DNA from: Prosapia bicincta
Lineage: Eukaryota > Arthropoda > Insecta > Hemiptera > Cercopidae
NCBI GenBank assembly: GCA_036971475.1
Contig: JBAIZL010000005.1
Span: 241,988,323 to 242,052,322, forward strand
DNA: 64,000 bases
Direction: 5' to 3'
Part shown: one piece after another, positions 34,199-44,931 of the stretch
Layout of the letters: each line of letters starts with the position of its first letter
Position numbering within the stretch: position 1 is the stretch's first letter
Made by a program: the position numbers and the translations under genes
The notes under the pieces: model-generated
Database searches by the model: none
Told to the model about the DNA's origin: nothing
The model's input: the letters and a program-made list of their open reading frames with translations, nothing else

Positions 34199-37100
34199 AC
34201 CTATTTTATAGTTTCCTATCGATAATAGTCATACTGGATAATCGCCTAAAACTAGCACATAAAAAAAGGACAAAATCTTTTTAATGCTTTTTGCATCAGT
34301 TGTGGTGAGCAAAGGTAAAATAATACAGGGAGAAAACAGTAATATTATAATTGCAGTAGTTAACTTGATTTTCGTGTAGCAGTTGACCAAACAGACGCGA
34401 GACCTTGAACGTAACGGTTCAACGCTCTGGGGACACCGCCAGACATTCCTGTTGGTAATAAAGTCTATCAACCGTGACGTCAACGACGAGTTAATATAGA
34501 ATTTGTGGCGCAGAATGCAAACATACTGAAAATAGCAAAAGAAACCATTAAGGTTAAATGTATCACGACAAAAATAAACGGTACGTACTAAAAACCTTGA
34601 TCGAATTCTGGACCACCATTTCAAAAAACAATAATATAACTGCCTAAAGATAGGGACATATTGGTAAAATTAATTAAACTGATTTCAGATCTACGCAAGT
34701 ATTTTCTGGCCAGACTTTTGAATGTGGAATTTGTTTTACGTAATTATTTTCACGAATATCATTATTCCTATTACAGTGCTATTATTGGAATAGGGCTTTT
34801 ACGATGTATTGTTATGGTCTAATAGTCCAGACAGGGAGTGTTTTTTTAGAGGGTCACCAGAGGGGGTAAATCTTAAGAGTACAAATCCTTCCAAGGTATC
34901 TTCACTAGATATTTTCGCACTGCCTCAGAAAAATAACATTATTATTAGGCCCACAAAATATTATACAATCTGATTACTATGTTACATAATTGTTCAATTA
35001 TAATGAATGGCAATTGTTTATTATAACAAAAGTTAATAATAAAAGACCGGAAAAACTGACGAAAACTATCTTTAATGATTACTGAAGATATCTAAACGTA
35101 ACTTTACTGTATACATGTATACGAAAAATCGAAGCTTAGAAAATTATTAATAGATTTATTAATTACAAAGGTCAGATAGAAAATTGTTACTATACCATAA
35201 TTTCCATTTATTAAATGCTTAGGCCTACACAATAACTCGACTCCCCCACTATTCCAGTATAGTTCTCACCAAATAGCTTGGTGTGTAGGGGAACGGTAGT
35301 TGGAGTGGCCCCCGCTACACTTCCCCTACGTTCACCTTGTACAATTAACTCAGTCAAGTAGTGCAGTAGCTATGAGTTAAGGCTTATTCTAGTAATAGAA
35401 ACACGTGTGAGATTCGACCAACGAACCAGTGACATTTGAATTTCGATAATGTCAATCGCTTGCAATTTATCTGTGACAAGGGTTTACCATAACCTTGACG
35501 GTACAACTGTCTCATTCATGTTTTAATTTTGCGAATTAAAAAACGTTTACTGAACTTCAATTATCCCTCTTGATCCCACCTGTTGTCGGGGGAAGGTTGT
35601 TGGTAGAAAGCGAGTTTCCAATTATTTTAACGAATTTACCCGGACCGCTATGGCTGCAATTAATTCTATCAACTGGCGCCCTACTGAATCATTTAATACT
35701 TTAAAAATTATTTTAATGTAAACTGTGTTATAAAATCAAATACTTTCTTTAAAAATTTGCTTTGTAAGCTTTCACCATATGTCCATTCCACATTTTCTCA
35801 AATAAGCGATCGTCTTCGCTAAGTGCATCAACACCAGATGGAATTGATTGTGAGGTTGTAGAGCTAAATTATACAAACTATTCCCGTAGTAAATGGTTAT
35901 ATACCGACCGTTATATACTCTATACAAAATAGACCGATACGAGTATAGCCACTATAGACTGATTTAAAGCTATGGGTCTGTTGCGGGGTAGGATGCGGTG
36001 ATCCCGCTTCCCTGTAACACTGGAAGTTTAACGTAGAATTGACAAGGCTCACCGACCTGGCACTATGTGGATTTCCCATTCACCCAGACGGCTGCAGCAC
36101 CCACCCCTCCTGGCCGATTTCACTTTCGTAAAATCCTATTCTGTTTTAAATCAAACTATAGTATGAGGTGTTTGTGAATTTGTTTCAAAATCGTGGTTAA
36201 ATAGAAAGCCACTTATAGAGGAAGAATAGGCATGGGGAGGTGGAGTAAGGAAGGGATATGATAAGAAGGAACTAAAAAATTATAGAAAATCCTGGCATGG
36301 CATAGCCAACGTAGATTAGCTGATGAAGATCTACCCTCAATCAGAGAAGTGCCTACTCGGTACTAGAAAGGTGTTTTATCTCTGAATATTATATCTGTAA
36401 GCATCCTTGCTTGAAGAGCTAAATAGAATTCAGTGCGTATTCTGTGGACCGAGAAACGCGAGTTACTCTCAGGTCCAGGTTACGAATCAATAATTTCTAT
36501 TTACCTAAAATGTTATATTTCTTAATGCCAGTGAAACTTAAAATATCTATAAGTAATACTCGACCTGGCTTGTGAGTTAAGGTTATAAACACAAGAAATA
36601 TACCCAACTCACAACTAAAACTTTAATTTCATACGCTTTTCAATAAATTATGCTTTTCATACGCTATGTTTATGATGCTACCACAAACATATAACTTAAA
36701 CTAAAGAAATGGACACTTTAATTAAAGTGTCTATTAAAGTGACAGTTGACAACTCAACATGATTGTTTTCTCGTCTGTTTATATGTTTTCCTTCTTACGA
36801 ACATTGTTGTTATTACATAGTAATATGAGTACTATTTGACGCTTCAAAATTCGTTTTATGTACGTACTCGTCTCATACGTTTTGAGCGAGTTTTGAGCAT
36901 CTAATTTTCAAGTACTCTCCTAGACACCCTCCGCTAAGAGGGTCCCGCCATGCCTTAACACCCTAGGTCCTGCAAAGTCTGTATTAGCCCTTGGTTATAG
37001 TAGAATGTTTAATACCGAAAAGTTTATAATATTTTCCTTAAAAATAGGCAGGCTGGTATGGGTGTGTTTGTCTACAATTAGTAGGTCCGCTTTGCGTAAA

Positions 37101-39330
37101 ACTGTAGAACCCGAGCCGTAAGAACCCTACATCTGAGCTTAACAATTAGTCCTATCACGTGTTGGATCTTCTAACCAAAGAGTTTTCTACTTGAGAGTTT
37201 ATATCCGACGCTGTACTTTACGACAGCTCTTAAAGCAACGTTTTTCTGCTGTCCAGACTTGATGCCAACTTCCAACTCGATGATATAAGAACACCGCAGT
37301 AGTAAGTGGAAATCTGCATTTTTCTACCGTCACTGGCTCCTCAGTACAACCCGTTACACTGGAATGCTTAAATATTTTCTCAATAATCTCAGGGCCTAAC
37401 CCTTCTGTTCGGGAGTGGGTAGTCGCGTGTTTTTAAATCGAACCTGAACTTTATATAAATAAATGTTTGTCTACTTATTAATGATGAACTGTTTAAATTT
37501 ATTACAAAGTATAAAATAATTTCAGATTTAAAAAAATAAATAATAGTAATTTTAAATACTAATTGTTTTAATTAATGAGAGATATATTTTTCAAAATTAT
37601 GAAATAAATTACCATAATTTTATTAAATATTTTTGCAACAGCCTATTGGATCATATGGTATTCAACTTTGGTATGATTCCTTTTCACATATGTTACACAA
37701 ACAAACGCTCGAAAGTGAAAAGTACATAAATTATTGTTTTGGAAACATAACCCTACTTTACACACATAGGAAAATTTCTAAATATGACCCGACTATGTTA
37801 CACTACATTTCATCTATTAAAATATAGCTACAAAGTTTCTGGTTAGAACAAATCTGAATATAAGAAACTTGATACGTAAACTCTCAGAATGTAAGCGTGG
37901 CAGTTGCAAAGTAATACTGTACGTGTCGCCATTGCCGGACACACGTGAATAAAGTTATAAAATGCCATTGTCAAGATGGCAGTGTTCCGTCTGCTATAGT
38001 GCGTACATAGACCTATAAATCCTTGAACCATTCCCGATTTGTGATATGTTTTTATAACCACAACTATCCTAATACTTGCAAGTATATTGTAATGGGACGT
38101 AAGTCTCAATATGGAAGTATATTGTATATTAATAGACGTAAATAGTAATATAAAAGAGACATTGCATTTTACTGTTTTGTGTGCTGCTACACTGACGTTA
38201 GGTTTCACTGACGAAATTTTCAAGCGTTATCTGACTACGCCTTTGTATTGCGGTGCTTAAAACCACTTGTTTTTGTTCTTGTTCAGAACGTGTGCTTTAG
38301 TAAATATGTAAAAAAGAAAATAATCGGAGTTAACATTATTTCAAGTAAAGTATTACAAAATTGTATTTTTCAAGTGTTCCCTACTTGCAAATTTGAGAAA
38401 AACCAGCACATGAGATAGGTTACGTAAGCACTACTCACATGGAGCAAAATTCAATATGACCGATAATTTTTTATCACCTTATGTAAGTATTTTAAAATTA
38501 GTAATTTTCGCCTCTAAATTAATGCTAGCCTTCTAACTATCATGATGTCAATTAGTACTTTTTTAGAAGAATTTAAATATGTACCCCGAATTACAAAACA
38601 AAACACAAATAACACAAAACTAAATGGGCTATTTCCAGCAAAATTTTGACTTGAGAAAATAAAAATGCATGTTTTAAGTAAATTGAAAGAATAACTGCTC
38701 CGGAGCAATATTTTATGCAGAATTTGTGCTAGCAATAATGTTATTTTTAAACGCACATTTTAAACATGCCTACAAATAAATGTAATTTTTTCAACACAAA
38801 TTTTGTAATAATTTTTTTAAAGATAGGTTTGCCACAACACTGTGTAATTCACAAATTCAGACACGTAATGAATTGAACACACCATGACCTAGACGCACCT
38901 CATTCTCACGAACGTTTAGCACAATGCACAATTGATTACCTATCATTCAGTCTTGACCTGCCGCGCGTCAATGTTCAAGAAACACTGCCGCGTTTTACAA
39001 GAACTTCGTTCCGCATCTCTCACCCAGTGTGAACCAGTCTTTGGCCCTGTGTGAACCGGTCGCATTCTCTCATCCGACTGGTTCAACGACAAACTACGAA
39101 GACACCATAGGGCGACGTTATCCGGCAAATCGTCCGTATTAAACTAAGAATCAACTCACCACTGTTGGAATGTGTCCTTGAAACGGCTGATTCGCTGTCT
39201 TTTATGCATTTTAATTTATAAAGGAAAGTATTGACTAGAGACTTTTCAATTAGTTGCAAACCGCCATCCCGTTAACGGAAAATCGTTAACCAAATACAAA
39301 CTACAGTAGGCTCAGTATGTTTAGTATTGT

Positions 39331-39331
<1 letters not shown>
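34199..39331. other. Long unassigned region
   Basis: No convincing gene in 5 kb. The longest frames (minus 34,229-34,624 and 37,843-38,223) have no recognisable domain and no supporting splice or start context. A 20-bp perfect palindrome lies at 36,712-36,731. About 38,940-39,130 is GC-richer, with repeated GTGTGAACC(A/G)GTC blocks, possibly a decayed transposon end. Confidence 0.4.

Positions 39332-39392
<61 letters not shown>
39332..39392. repeat. Compound microsatellite (CT)n(CA)n
   Basis: About 21 CT units, then about 9 CA units. Confidence 0.96.
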
Positions 39393-39586
39393 ATCAAAAC
39401 ATTGATTTCGTTTTGTTTTTAAAATAAAGTTGTGTATGTTTGAGAATAGTTAACAATTGTTAAATTAAATTCTATTAATTTCGTGTTTGTATATACATAT
39501 ACATATGCATATATATTTCGTGTTCTCGTACACTCACACAGTTTTAATACCAGAAAAATAGGTGATATACGAGTCAATAATCCCTT

Positions 39587-39820
39587 ATTTCAATAAACCA
39601 ATGACGTTTTCGACAGCTAACTTTCTGTCTTCTCCGGGCCCTTTATTATTTCTCTGCCACATTCGGAGAAAACCGAAGAATACTAACTCGCTTCAAAGAA
39701 AATGTTAATTTTTTTTAATGAGTTAGTAATTTTTTGATTTAGATTTAATTTTGCAAAAAATAATCGAAGACCTGAAAAAGACAGCAAACTAGCTGTCGAA
39801 AGCCGTCACTTTATTGAAAC
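39587..39820. mobile_element. Foldback element with hammerhead-like ends
   Basis: TTTCAATAAACCAATGACG at the left faces CGTCACTTTATTGAAA at the right. Each arm holds TCGACAGCTA...CTGTCTT or its complement. The right arm reads CCTGAAAAAGACAGC, a short loop, then GCTGTCGAAAGC. The GACAGC/GCTGTC pair forms a perfect 6-bp stem directly before GAAA, as in a hammerhead stem II. The core is CTGAAAA where CTGANGA is expected. Confidence 0.7.
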
Positions 39821-40904
39821 TAGTACTGTCCTTTTCTTGGGTCCATTTATTTCGTTTTACAGTATTAAGTTATTAAAAAATACATCCTAATCAGGAAGCA
39901 ACAACGTTCCCATTCAGGATAGGTTTCGTTATACAAATAATAATAAAACTGTTAATTTTATTTTCTAGTCGGAATACAATCTCTCAGCTGCGTTACAGGC
40001 ACGACCTCGAAGGGCGAGCACAAGCGGGGAGGGGGAGGGTAGAGGTAGCAAAAGATCGTTCCACACTCAAAATATAATAAGAGGATATAATAGTTATATT
40101 ACAATTATGTAGATTTGACAAGGACGACAGGTTTATTTGATGTGTCACATTAACCAAATCATTTTCAGTTTTAAGCAAATTTACTTATATCAGTTTTCTA
40201 AACGACAGCAACGCCTGCAATTTTTTAACGATGGCTTTTTGATGCAACATGCACTACAAAAGCCGATGTTTTTTAATAAGGTTAACTTTTTGTTTTCTTT
40301 CGATCGATCGCGCGCCAGCTTACGGGTGAACAGCTATACAGCATTTAGGTTCTATCTGTCTTGAAAGAAAACCTCTTCTAGCCAGACACTTTTTTGCTAT
40401 TTGGAATATTTTTGGGTAAAACAAATCTTGCTTTCAAAACATAAAAGGAAAAAATTAAAATTTCCATAACTTGCCATAATCGGATGTAGTTTGACAGCAA
40501 ATGAAGGTCAACTATTTCGCTTCAGCAATCGTTTAGTTTGCATAGATAAAATGTTATTTAATAATCTAACGTATTACTTTACAGTATGATATACTGTAGT
40601 ATATCTATAAAAAAAATATACTATAATGTAGTATGTACTCTGTAAATTAAGGTTTGTTTGTATTTCTTTTTCACATTTTAACCTTTATGGTTCCCGACAT
40701 TAAAATAACTCTCTTGTTCAGAATGTATTTTTCTAATTCCTTCTGTTACCTTACACTTTCCTAATTTTTCAACCGTTAATAAAATACCTTTTTATCCATT
40801 CAATCAAGTTCAAATACATTTTTTTAACCTGTAGTGGATGACAGTTGATGTGAATCGAGTTTTATCAAATATTTATTCAGTAATTAAATTTAATAAAACT
40901 TGAC
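39821..40904. other. Unassigned spacer
   Basis: Short AT-rich palindromic clusters around 40,580-40,640 (GTATATC...ATATACTA). No gene recognised. Confidence 0.45.
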
Positions 40905-40982
40905 GTCCGGGTCGGATCCGAACTGAGGAACTACATGTTGTAATCCAGCACTTTGGCTCTGATCCAACTTTTCTATAGATAG
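40905..40982 (-). other. tRNA-like SINE head
   Basis: Minus strand: TTGGATCAGAGCCAAAGTGC in the A-box area and CAGTTCGGATCCGACC as a B box at the right distance. Similar to the 28.1-kb copy around the B box (CAGTTCGAATCCGACC there), suggesting one SINE family. Confidence 0.4.
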
Positions 40983-41971
40983 AATTCAATTACTATTCTA
41001 TTAAAATTACTATTCAATTACTATATGTAATATGAAATTATAAGAGAAAGGTTCCTTGCTATAGTGAAGGATTACAAGAGTTGGATAGAATGAGAAGTTA
41101 TAGAACACCATCAGCTTCATAGTTAAAAAAAAAGAATAAGCGAATAAATAGTAACAAATAAAAATAATAGTGTAATACCATACAGTGTATAGAGAGGGAA
41201 TGGAAAATTGTAAAGAAATTCGCTTTCTATTTTGCCACTTAGGGCTAATATTGTGATTCTGTCATGTATATACATATTTATAATAAATGTAATTATAAAA
41301 TAAAAAGTAATTAAAATAAAAAATTTTTGACAACTCAGTAGGAATTTATTTGTATTTTTTAAAATATATTTTTAAGTAACGCGTAAAACAAAGAAATAAG
41401 TGAACAAATCTTTGTCAGAGTTCAGCACTGTTTTCCAGTGACAGTAAAATGTTCGAAAGTAGTAAATGTCTGTGATCCTGATGAAGGCTTAGGAGTTAAT
41501 TCGCACACAGTAGTACCGCGACTAAGCACTTCCTCTCTCCCCCTTCCCTAGCGGGTAGTGACGTGACGGATGTCAGCCATCGTCTACTGTTTCCCAGGCA
41601 GTCTTGCACGAGTTCAACACCATATTCAGCATATCTCTCGGTTCATACCAATGACGCGGTTGTTTGTAATTTAACTTTTAAATTGATAAGGTCTACACAT
41701 CATCCTTACAGGTTTATACTGTCGTGTGAGAGTGGTTTCAGTATTATATGGTTTTTGTCTCTCCAGCTAGAGACTGAAGGCTGTTACTGAGTCTAACTGT
41801 AACTTTTTTAAATCTTATTTTTTATTAAATATATTATTTTCAACTATTATTTATAAACACTCAACTTGTACAAACGATTATTCTCCGTATAGTATTTTTC
41901 CTATTGCGCTTGTAAAAAATGTTACACGCTCTGTTATAAATTGTATTGTTTGTTTTTTTGTAAATGATATC
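40983..41971. other. Unassigned spacer
   Basis: A GC-richer patch at about 41,460-41,620 with an open plus frame (41,563-41,790) lacks any recognisable domain. Confidence 0.45.
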
Positions 41972-41973
41972 TA

Positions 41974-42402
41974 CAGTCGAATCACTTTGTGAAAAATATG
42001 GGTGTTAGATTCGCACTGCCAAAAGGCGCCAGTGCGCATGCGCGTCAGGGCGAGAGCTCTGAGCGACACTTCAGTTGGCCGTGAAAGTTGCCGGTGGTGG
42101 ATCTATAAGTACCTTTCCAAAAACATTTTCTGGTGTTATGTTTTGATTTAGGTTTTATGTTATCGTTTGTGTTTTATAGTGCACGTGATTTTAGTTTCTT
42201 TAAGAGATGGCGCAACCGGGTAGTACCCGGGTACTTTCTCTTGGCGTGAATAAATGATTCAACACAGCTGAAAGTATGTAGTCAGTGCTAGTAACGTTTC
42301 TACTTGGAACTTTCTCTTCCTCCTCCCCTCGCACGCGGCCAAGCCCCACCTCTCATCCCCACATGCCTGCCCGAGGCAATTTTTGTTAAAGTGATTCAAC
42401 TG
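41974..42402. mobile_element. TA-flanked MITE (Tc1/mariner-pogo type)
   Basis: The ends are CAGTCGAATCACTTTGTG (41,974) and, inverted, CAGTTGAATCACTTTAAC ending at 42,402. TA dinucleotides flank both sides (41,972-41,973 and 42,403-42,404), the target site of this superfamily. The 429-bp interior is GC-richer than its surroundings and has no transposase. Confidence 0.85.
42033..42044. promoter_or_regulatory. NRF-1/EWG-type palindrome
   Basis: TGCGCATGCGCG matches the consensus YGCGCAYGCGCR of NRF-1 (insect orthologue erect wing). It lies inside the MITE, so the element could carry a promoter-like site. No transcription evidence. Confidence 0.4.
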
Positions 42403-42404
42403 TA

Positions 42405-42768
42405 CTATGATGACCAACAGAGTGTTATCGTTACTCGGAGTCTGGCGAATGCAACTATCATTAACTACCTATAATTCTCTACTAAACAGGAATTTAGATT
42501 TTTAAAGTGATATTTTGATAAACTTAAAAAATATATTACAATAAAAACTAATTGAAATATTTTATAGTTTTATATCCATCTTATTTGATTAGGGCACTAC
42601 ACTGATCAAATTAAACATCATCTCTTGTTTCTAATTGCTGTGGGTAACGCCTCCCGACTTGACAAATATTATTAATCATTAGGCGATCAATAATAATTAT
42701 TTCCTAAATTTTAATGCCCCAACCTGTATGATAAATCCCCTATTGATAGGTAGACTATAACCCAACCT

Positions 42769-42770
<2 letters not shown>
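42405..42770. other. Unassigned spacer
   Basis: Nothing recognised. Confidence 0.5.

Positions 42771-42771
<1 letters not shown>

Positions 42772-42842
<71 letters not shown>
42772..42842. repeat. (TA)n microsatellite
   Basis: About 35 TA units, the longest TA run in the window. Confidence 0.97.
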
Positions 42843-42848
<6 letters not shown>

Positions 42849-43228
42849 GCAAATTTGAACAATATACCTTAAGCTAGAAAACTTGTAACTTTCTTATCAT
42901 TCAATGCTTAGTATGCAAGGGTAAATCTGGTTCCAGAACGTATCGTAGGATGTTTGCGGGCGCAAGTCGCGCCATTTCTCACCAAAGCTATTTTAAAACG
43001 AGGGCATGCTAACCGATACATGACTAGACTAAACAGTCACCACTACTTTCCCAGATGCACTTTCCGTTTCGAAACGGAAAGTTGTAACGTAAATTTTAAA
43101 AAAAGTTTGAATGATTCTGCGTATTAATAACATGTGTCCTTTGTTGAAAGATCTGGAAACATTTTCATGAGATATGATTTATTTATAGTGATTTTCGATA
43201 ATTGTTTGGAATATTTTACTGTAACATA
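42843..43228. other. Spacer with a 24-bp palindrome
   Basis: ACTTTCCGTTTC and GAAACGGAAAGT abut at 43,059-43,082 as a perfect palindrome. Otherwise nothing seen. Confidence 0.6.
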
Positions 43229-43378
43229 CGTGTAAACCCTCGCCTATAATAACACTAGAGTTTTGTCTAAATGAAGATTCCCGTTTCGGAAGACTCAGTT
43301 GATAATTAGTTGACATATCTCCAAAAACGTAATTCCTCATTCAGAAAAAGAAAGTTCTATTATAAGCGAGAGTTTACA
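43229..43378. mobile_element. Short Tigger-like MITE
   Basis: Left end TGTAAACCCTCGCCTATAAT and right end, inverted, TGTAAACTCTCGCTTATAAT. GTAAACyCTCGCyTATAA is typical of pogo/Tigger termini. A TA precedes the left end; the right border is ambiguous by a few bases. About 150 bp, no coding capacity. Confidence 0.7.
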
Positions 43379-43380
43379 TA

Positions 43381-44144
43381 TTTACAGAGATCCTACGTTA
43401 CATTGTAGAAGTGTAAACTAGTCGTTGAACATGAAAAAACAATTGTGTGATCGTTTTACATTTAACCTTCATTAATAGAAACCTATCTACATCCCTGTCA
43501 CGTGAAGTCTCAACAATTCAGACTTCAAATACATGAGCGGAATTAAGGGGGGCAACGCCGCTCCATCTTACCGGTGTATTATATTTATAAAATCGAAAGC
43601 TGACAATGAACTCATTAAAATACTACAAAAATAATAATAGTTCTTACAAGAAATATACTCAGCAGTAACAGTTGTTATTTTGATCTTATGCGAGTTATTT
43701 TCCAAATATGACTAAGTTCAAAGAAAAATATGAACTTTATTTTCAACTTACAAGCCATGATGTTCAAAATGATATTTAATGAATTGTTTCACTTTTTTAT
43801 AAGGCGAAAAACCAAAACTAGTTATTATCCCCTATGGAACATTTTCAGACGAAGTATGGTATTCAACGTTATGTTCCTCTTAGAAACAAAATCAGGATTA
43901 CTTTGGGACTTGTGACTTTGCAAACTTCAAAATAATTTAAAAATTTTGAATTTTGAAAAACTATAAGTCTAAAAGCAGCCGATTTGTTTTCTATGAGAAA
44001 AATATCGTTGAATACCATACCCTAACTTAACAGAGAAAACTTAGTTTAAAATATGTATTTTATTGTGTAAGTTTTTTATGGTGGGTCATTGTCAACAAGC
44101 ATTTAAATTAATAAATCTAATGAGCACTGTGGCCTAATTCTTTC
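43381..44144. other. Unassigned spacer
   Basis: Nothing recognised. The plus frame at 43,730-43,915 has no identifiable domain. Confidence 0.5.
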
Positions 44145-44278
44145 AACTAAATTAATAAAACCCACTAACCACAATACAAAAATCTTACTTCTGAGGATGA
44201 TTAATGAATCGAAATGTACATAAAGTAACTGTAGTCAAGATTTTTGTATTGTGGTTAGTGGATTTTATTTATTTAGTT
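44145..44278. mobile_element. Small foldback MITE with hammerhead-like centre
   Basis: Arms 44,145-44,186 and 44,237-44,278 (CCACTAACCACAATACAAAA against its complement) enclose CTGAGGATGATTAATGAATC then GAAATGTACATAA. The centre shares CTGAGGATG and TCGAAATGTACATAA with the 30-kb foldback element, so the two are related. GATT/AATC can pair just before GAAA. Confidence 0.78.
44191..44220 (+). ncRNA. Hammerhead-like core motif
   Basis: CTGAGGA, a GATT...AATC stem of 4 bp with an AATG loop, then GAAA. One extra U sits between core and stem compared with a canonical hammerhead. Confidence 0.35.
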
Positions 44279-44570
44279 TTAAAAAAAAGTCTTTTAAATG
44301 TTCTCTATTTTTAAGGGGGGGGGTAAACCCCTGGACCCATTTGATACCCCCAGGACAAACTTATGCTCCCCTCCTAGAACAATACTTGCAACTCCGCCCA
44401 TGCTTCAAAAGACATTTTCTATTTTCATTCTTATCTCTTCTAACTGAACACAGTCCAAGGAATTGTCAGCTATAATTACGGTAACCATATTTTTACTAAT
44501 GAAAACGAGACAACCTCCTTTTGGATGTAGTGGAATGTAAGAAACACTTGGACCCACTAAAGAATTAGAT
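44279..44570. other. Satellite left flank
   Basis: Contains a G-run near 44,315. The plus frame 44,251-44,475 overlaps the foldback element and has no recognisable product. Confidence 0.5.
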
Positions 44571-44577
44571 TTATTAA

Positions 44578-44931
44578 GATAGTATCATATCACATATTGT
44601 AACTTTAATATACTTAAAATGTTCTATTTCTGTTCCTCAACAAAATTTTCAAGAATTAAATATGTTTGTTTAGGCTTATTTAATTATTGAAGTCAAATTT
44701 ACGCCTCCAAAATGGAAGCGCCCTACAGCGAGCAAAATACCCATGACCCTGATCCATTATTCTATATTGTAACTTTAATATACTTAAAATGTTATATTTC
44801 TGTTCCTCAATAAAATTTTCAAGAATTAAATATATCTGTTTAGGCTTATTTAATTATTCAAGTCAAATTTACGCCCCCCAAAATTAAAGCGCCCTACAGC
44901 GAGACAAATACCCAAGACCCTGATCCATTAT
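44578..44931. repeat. First A-module pair of the satellite
   Basis: Module A (about 170 bp) starts TATTGTAACTTTAATATAC (44,595 and 44,764), has TGTTTAGGCTTATTTAATTA and GGAAGCGCCCTACAGCGAGC, and ends in the roughly 30-bp string it shares with unit B (CAAATACCCATGACCCTGAT...). Further A copies start near 45,419, 45,589, 46,241, 46,411, 47,330, 48,116, 48,286, 49,207, 49,377, 53,090 and 53,260. Confidence 0.93.

Noticed and set aside
34229..34624. 131-codon minus-strand protein
   Set aside because: No recognisable domain, low-complexity hydrophobic stretches, and no splice or start support in AT-rich DNA.
37843..38223. 126-codon minus-strand protein
   Set aside because: Length is within chance expectation for the region, and nothing resembles a known family.
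41478..41510. Additional hammerhead-like site (CTGATGAAGGC)
   Set aside because: The second core string GAAA is absent at a suitable distance.
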